Below, piece after piece: positions 61,257 to 64,000 of a stretch of 64,000 nucleotides of DNA. The first letter of the stretch is position 1; each line of letters starts with the position of its first letter. The notes beneath the pieces are model-generated. The model did not search any database, was not told the origin of the DNA, and saw only the letters and a list, made by a program, of their open reading frames with translations. The position numbers were made by a program, and so were the translations under genes. The stretch is from an uncultured Jannaschia sp. (GTDB lineage Bacteria > Pseudomonadota > Alphaproteobacteria > Rhodobacterales > Rhodobacteraceae), in contig CANLTZ010000001.1 of NCBI GenBank assembly GCA_947494145.1, forward strand, positions 372,001 through 436,000, read 5' to 3'.

Positions 61257-61991
61257 TTGTCTGACCTCCTTCCAGGCCTGGGCCCCTGGGCGATCTGCCT
61301 GGCCGCCGTCTTTCTGGGCACAATCGTCCAGCGGCTAGCCGGTCAAGGCTACGGCATGGTGGCCGCGCCCATTTTGGCGCTGGTGGCCCCTGGTTACCTC
61401 CCCGGCACGGTCCTGCTGGTGGGCCTCGCGGTGGGTGCCGGCGCCTTTCTGTCGGACCGCGCCGCAATCCAGCCCCGCGATCTGCCGCCCGGTTTTGCGG
61501 GCCGCACCCTCGGCGCGATCATCGCCGCATGGGCGGCGGCCCAAGTGGTTGGCACCCCCGCGCTGCCCATCGTGGTGGGCGCCGTGGTCTTGGCGGCTGT
61601 GGCCCTGTCGCTTGCGGGTCTCACCCTCCCGATCCGGCCTACCACCCTCTTTGGCGCAGGCACCGTGGCGGGCATCATGGGCACGCTGACGGGCATTGGC
61701 GCGCCGCCCATGGCCATCCTATTTGCCAATGTGGAGGCACGCCGCTCTGCCGCCACGCAGAACGTCTTCTTCGCTTTCGGCATGACCATCTCGATCACCG
61801 CCCTGGCCGTCGCGGGCCTGATTGGCCCGCGCCACTGCGCCTTCGCCGCCAGCCTCGCCCTAGCCGTTCCCGCAGCCCTTCTGGCCGCGCGACCCCTGGC
61901 CGCCCGCGTGGCGCGCCAGACCATCCGCCCCTACGCGCTGGGCCTGGCCGCCTGCGCCGCCACGATCCTCATCGCCCGCGCGCTGATCTGA
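61257..61991 (+). CDS. TauE/SafE family sulfite/anion exporter
   Basis: 244 residues with about eight membrane segments; two TauE half-repeats (VQRLAGQGYGMVAAPIL and TLTGIGAPPMAILF). The frame opens with TTG at 61257 and no better start is visible upstream, so the N-terminus is uncertain. Given the sulfurtransferase nearby, export of a sulfur oxyanion is plausible. The 190 bp before it hold only a 32-codon ORF I do not trust. Confidence 0.85.
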   Translation: MSDLLPGLGPWAICLAAVFLGTIVQRLAGQGYGMVAAPILALVAPGYLPGTVLLVGLAVGAGAFLSDRAAIQPRDLPPGFAGRTLGAIIAAWAAAQVVGTPALPIVVGAVVLAAVALSLAGLTLPIRPTTLFGAGTVAGIMGTLTGIGAPPMAILFANVEARRSAATQNVFFAFGMTISITALAVAGLIGPRHCAFAASLALAVPAALLAARPLAARVARQTIRPYALGLAACAATILIARALI

Positions 61992-61992
61992 T

Positions 61993-62018
61993 CTTCATCC
62001 TGGCGGAAATACTCCCGC
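61993..62018. repeat. Single copy of the CTTCATCCTGG...ACTCC intergenic repeat
   Basis: CTTCATCCTGGCGGAAATACTCCC immediately after the TauE stop matches the inverted copy at 26560-26584 except for the 3-base centre. Here no inverted partner lies nearby. Confidence 0.65.
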
Positions 62019-62040
62019 GCGGCAGCGTGGAACCCGCGTC

Positions 62041-62577
62041 TCAGACAATCCCGGCCCGGGCTTGCAGCCTCAACATCAAAGCGTCCAACTGCTTGCGCGC
62101 ACGGCCGTCCTTCAAACGCCCATCGACCTCGAAGGCGTCATCGGCACTGCCCACCAACACCTCCGGCCCCGGTAGCACGTCGGCCTCGAACGGCAGCATC
62201 ATCAGGCGCAAGGCGTATTGCACCCGCTCCCCGCCCGCGCGGCCTGCCGTGGCGGACATGATCGCCACGGGCTTGTCCCGCCAGACGGGCTCAGGCGCGC
62301 GGCTGACCCAGTCGAGCGCGTTTTTGAGCACGCCCGACGGCCCCTTGTTGTATTCTGGGCAGGCGATCACGACGGCAGGCGCCGCCGCGATGGCAGCCGC
62401 CAGGGCGGTCACACCTTCGGGCAGGCCCTCGGCCTCTTCCAGGTCGCCATCGTAAAGCGGCAGGCGTAGGCTCGCTTCCTCCAGCCCGCCGGGCCACATG
62501 CTCCCGGCCTCCACCATGAGCTTTCGGTTGAGCGACCCGCGCCGCAGCGACCCGCAAAGGCCAAGGAGTGTGGACAT
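62041..62577 (-). CDS. NADPH-dependent FMN reductase
   Basis: 178 residues from the ATG at 62577 (an in-frame extension to 62631 would overlap the divergent gene). Flavodoxin-like fold with GSLRRGSLNRKL phosphate loop and CPEYNKGPSGVLKNALDWVS, typical of the quinone/chromate/azo-reductase ArsH-like group. Substrate unknown. Confidence 0.92.
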   Translation of the reverse strand: MSTLLGLCGSLRRGSLNRKLMVEAGSMWPGGLEEASLRLPLYDGDLEEAEGLPEGVTALAAAIAAAPAVVIACPEYNKGPSGVLKNALDWVSRAPEPVWRDKPVAIMSATAGRAGGERVQYALRLMMLPFEADVLPGPEVLVGSADDAFEVDGRLKDGRARKQLDALMLRLQARAGIV

Positions 62578-62624
62578 GTAGCTGCCTTTCCGTTCAGGTC
62601 GCGTCACGATTTCGGAGGCTAGCG

Positions 62625-64000
62625 ATGACACGACACGGAGGCCAGATCCTCGCCGATCAACTTCGCATTCAGGGGGTGGAACGGGTCTTTTCCGTGCCAG
62701 GCGAAAGCTTTCTGGCCGCCTTGGACGGGCTCCATGGCAGTAGCATCCAGAACGTTGTCTGCCGCCAGGAAGGCGGCGCCGCCATGATGGCCGAGGCCCA
62801 TGCCAAATTGACCGGCAAACCCGGCGTGCTGTTCGTCACGCGGGGGCCGGGGGCAACCAATGCCAGCGCGGGCCTGCATGTGGCGCGCCAGGACAGCACG
62901 GCCCTGGTGGCGTTTGTGGGCCAGATCGCCCGCGCCCATCGCGACCGCGAAGCCTTCCAGGAGGTGGATTACCGTGCGCTTTTCGGCCCGCTGGTGAAAT
63001 GGGTGGCCGAGGTGGACCAGACCGAGCGTCTGCCAGAATACATCGCCCGCGCCTTTGCCACCGCGCAATCGGGACGGCCCGGGCCGGTGGTGCTGGCGCT
63101 TCCCGAGGACATGCTGTCGGACCTGGCCGATGTGCCCGACCGTCCGGCGGCAATCGTCCCCCGCCCCGCCGTGCCGGATCTGGGGCCCGTCATCGACCGC
63201 CTGCGCGCCGCGCGCGCGCCCCTCGTGGTGGTGGGCGGCCCGGGATGGTCGATGCAGGCCGCGCGCGACCTGCAAGCTTGGGCCGAACGCCACGGCCTGC
63301 CGGTGGCCGCCACGTTCCGGCGGCAGGACTACATCGACAATCGCTCGCCCGCCTATGCGGGGGATCTGAATGTGGGGCCGAACCCGAAGCTGATGGCGCG
63401 TCTTGCGAATGCGGACCTGATTCTGGCTTTGGGCACCCGGCTGGGCGATATCGCCACGGGCGGCTACACTGTGCTGGACCCGGCCCGAGACGCGCCAGCG
63501 CTGATCCATGTCCATCCCGATGCCGGGGAACTCGGGCGCGTCTGGTCCCCCGAAATCGCAATGCAGGCCCGCGCGGCGGACGTGGTCGCCGCGCTCGCCG
63601 CGCGCAATGACAACCTGCCCGGTTGGCAGACGCAGCAAGCCGAGGCCCATGCCGACTACGCCGCCTGGCGCAGCCCGCGCGAAACCCCAGGTGCCGTGAA
63701 ACTGGAACAGGTCATGGCGCATCTGGACGCCCATTTGCCAGACGACGCCATCCTGACCAACGGCGCTGGCAATTACGCGGCCTTTCTGCATCGCTACTAT
63801 CGCTGGACGCAATTCGGCACGCAACTTGCGCCCACATCGGGCTCCATGGGTTATGGCTTTCCGGCAGCCATCGCGGCCTCGATCGCCGCGCCGGATCGCC
63901 CGGTCATCTGCCTGGCGGGGGATGGCTGCTTTCAGATGACCTGCAATGAGGCCTCCACCGCCATTCAGCATGGGGCCAAGCCCGTGGTCATCGTGGCCGA
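62625..64000 (+). CDS. Thiamine pyrophosphate-binding enzyme (acetolactate synthase-like), 3' truncated
   Basis: Open from the ATG at 62625 to the window end (at least 458 residues), so the C-terminus is missing. N-terminal pyrimidine-binding domain with the catalytic glutamate in CRQEGGAAMM, RGPGATNASAGLH, a central domain (VVVGGPGWSM), and the PP-binding GDGCFQMTCNE motif near the edge. Belongs to the IlvB-like group; not all members make acetolactate, so the reaction is open. Confidence 0.93.
   Translation, partial: MTRHGGQILADQLRIQGVERVFSVPGESFLAALDGLHGSSIQNVVCRQEGGAAMMAEAHAKLTGKPGVLFVTRGPGATNASAGLHVARQDSTALVAFVGQIARAHRDREAFQEVDYRALFGPLVKWVAEVDQTERLPEYIARAFATAQSGRPGPVVLALPEDMLSDLADVPDRPAAIVPRPAVPDLGPVIDRLRAARAPLVVVGGPGWSMQAARDLQAWAERHGLPVAATFRRQDYIDNRSPAYAGDLNVGPNPKLMARLANADLILALGTRLGDIATGGYTVLDPARDAPALIHVHPDAGELGRVWSPEIAMQARAADVVAALAARNDNLPGWQTQQAEAHADYAAWRSPRETPGAVKLEQVMAHLDAHLPDDAILTNGAGNYAAFLHRYYRWTQFGTQLAPTSGSMGYGFPAAIAASIAAPDRPVICLAGDGCFQMTCNEASTAIQHGAKPVVIVA

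Noticed and set aside
61166-61264. 32-codon ORF overlapping the TauE/SafE start
   Set aside because: No ribosome-binding site, no recognisable sequence; could be a leader peptide but there is no evidence.

Overview
The window is about 65% G+C, with tightly packed operons and many 1-4 bp stop/start overlaps. Gene content points to an alphaproteobacterium of the Rhodobacteraceae (Roseobacter lineage): the lysA / TIGR02302 / zinc-ribbon / ftsEX / plsC block, phaA-phaB, a CcrM-era style set of small DUF proteins (DUF465, DUF2007, DUF2834, DUF6476-like), a decaprenyl-type prenyl synthase and ETF-QO. I cannot name the genus from the sequence.

1-14.8 kb is a carbohydrate locus that looks built for L-fucose and fucosylated glycans. 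It has the end of an RbsA/RbsC-type monosaccharide importer, a lactonase-type amidohydrolase, an Ldh-family dehydrogenase, a FadR-type GntR regulator, a second importer of the oligosaccharide type (ATPase, binding protein, two permeases), a GH29 alpha-L-fucosidase with its own tandem-winged-helix GntR regulator, an enolase-superfamily sugar-acid dehydratase, a RhaM-type mutarotase and a large GHL6/GH151-like glycosidase. A palindrome, TATTGCATGCAATA, lies upstream of the importer operon, and a 13/14 copy lies in the divergent fucosidase/dehydratase promoter region.

15-50 kb is mostly housekeeping: MltB-type transglycosylase, cobyric acid synthase, PlsC, FtsX/FtsE, TIGR02302, LysA, ETF-QO, TPR protein, IspE, prenyl synthase, TrmN6-like methyltransferase, PHB synthesis genes with a patatin between phaA and phaB, an EAL protein, Tag, PhoX behind a PHO-box-like site, an animal-type haem peroxidase, Lrp/LysE, RluD and RpoH. 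A short AT-richer accessory patch at 28.4-29.7 kb carries an Imm11-family gene and an unknown ORF.

50.3-56.5 kb is the most interesting region: an RNA-repair operon. A divergent rtcR regulator precedes rsr (bacterial Ro60/TROVE), about 0.95 kb of tandem structured RNAs, an RNA 2'-phosphotransferase (kptA/tpt1) and rtcB RNA ligase. The noncoding part resolves into six Y-RNA-like units plus one nearly intact tRNA-Lys(CUU). Five units (and the sixth in part) share the same architecture: a basal stem closing with GGNGA/UCNCC, a conserved AUGCC / CUUG internal loop, and a second 8-bp stem whose sequence differs in every unit but always pairs. At least two units carry tRNA modules in circularly permuted order, one opened in the D loop and one opened in the anticodon loop of a tRNA-Asn-like sequence with encoded CCA. 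RtcR has intact Walker motifs but lacks the GAFTGA sigma-54 contact motif, and the rsr upstream region has a perfect TATAAT and no sigma-54 promoter, which suggests control through the main sigma factor.

56.7-64 kb holds a SAM methyltransferase, ribosomal protein L25, a MOSC protein, 3-mercaptopyruvate sulfurtransferase, an aromatic aminotransferase, a TauE/SafE permease, an FMN reductase and a TPP-dependent enzyme cut by the window end. Two families of short intergenic inverted repeats recur through the window.
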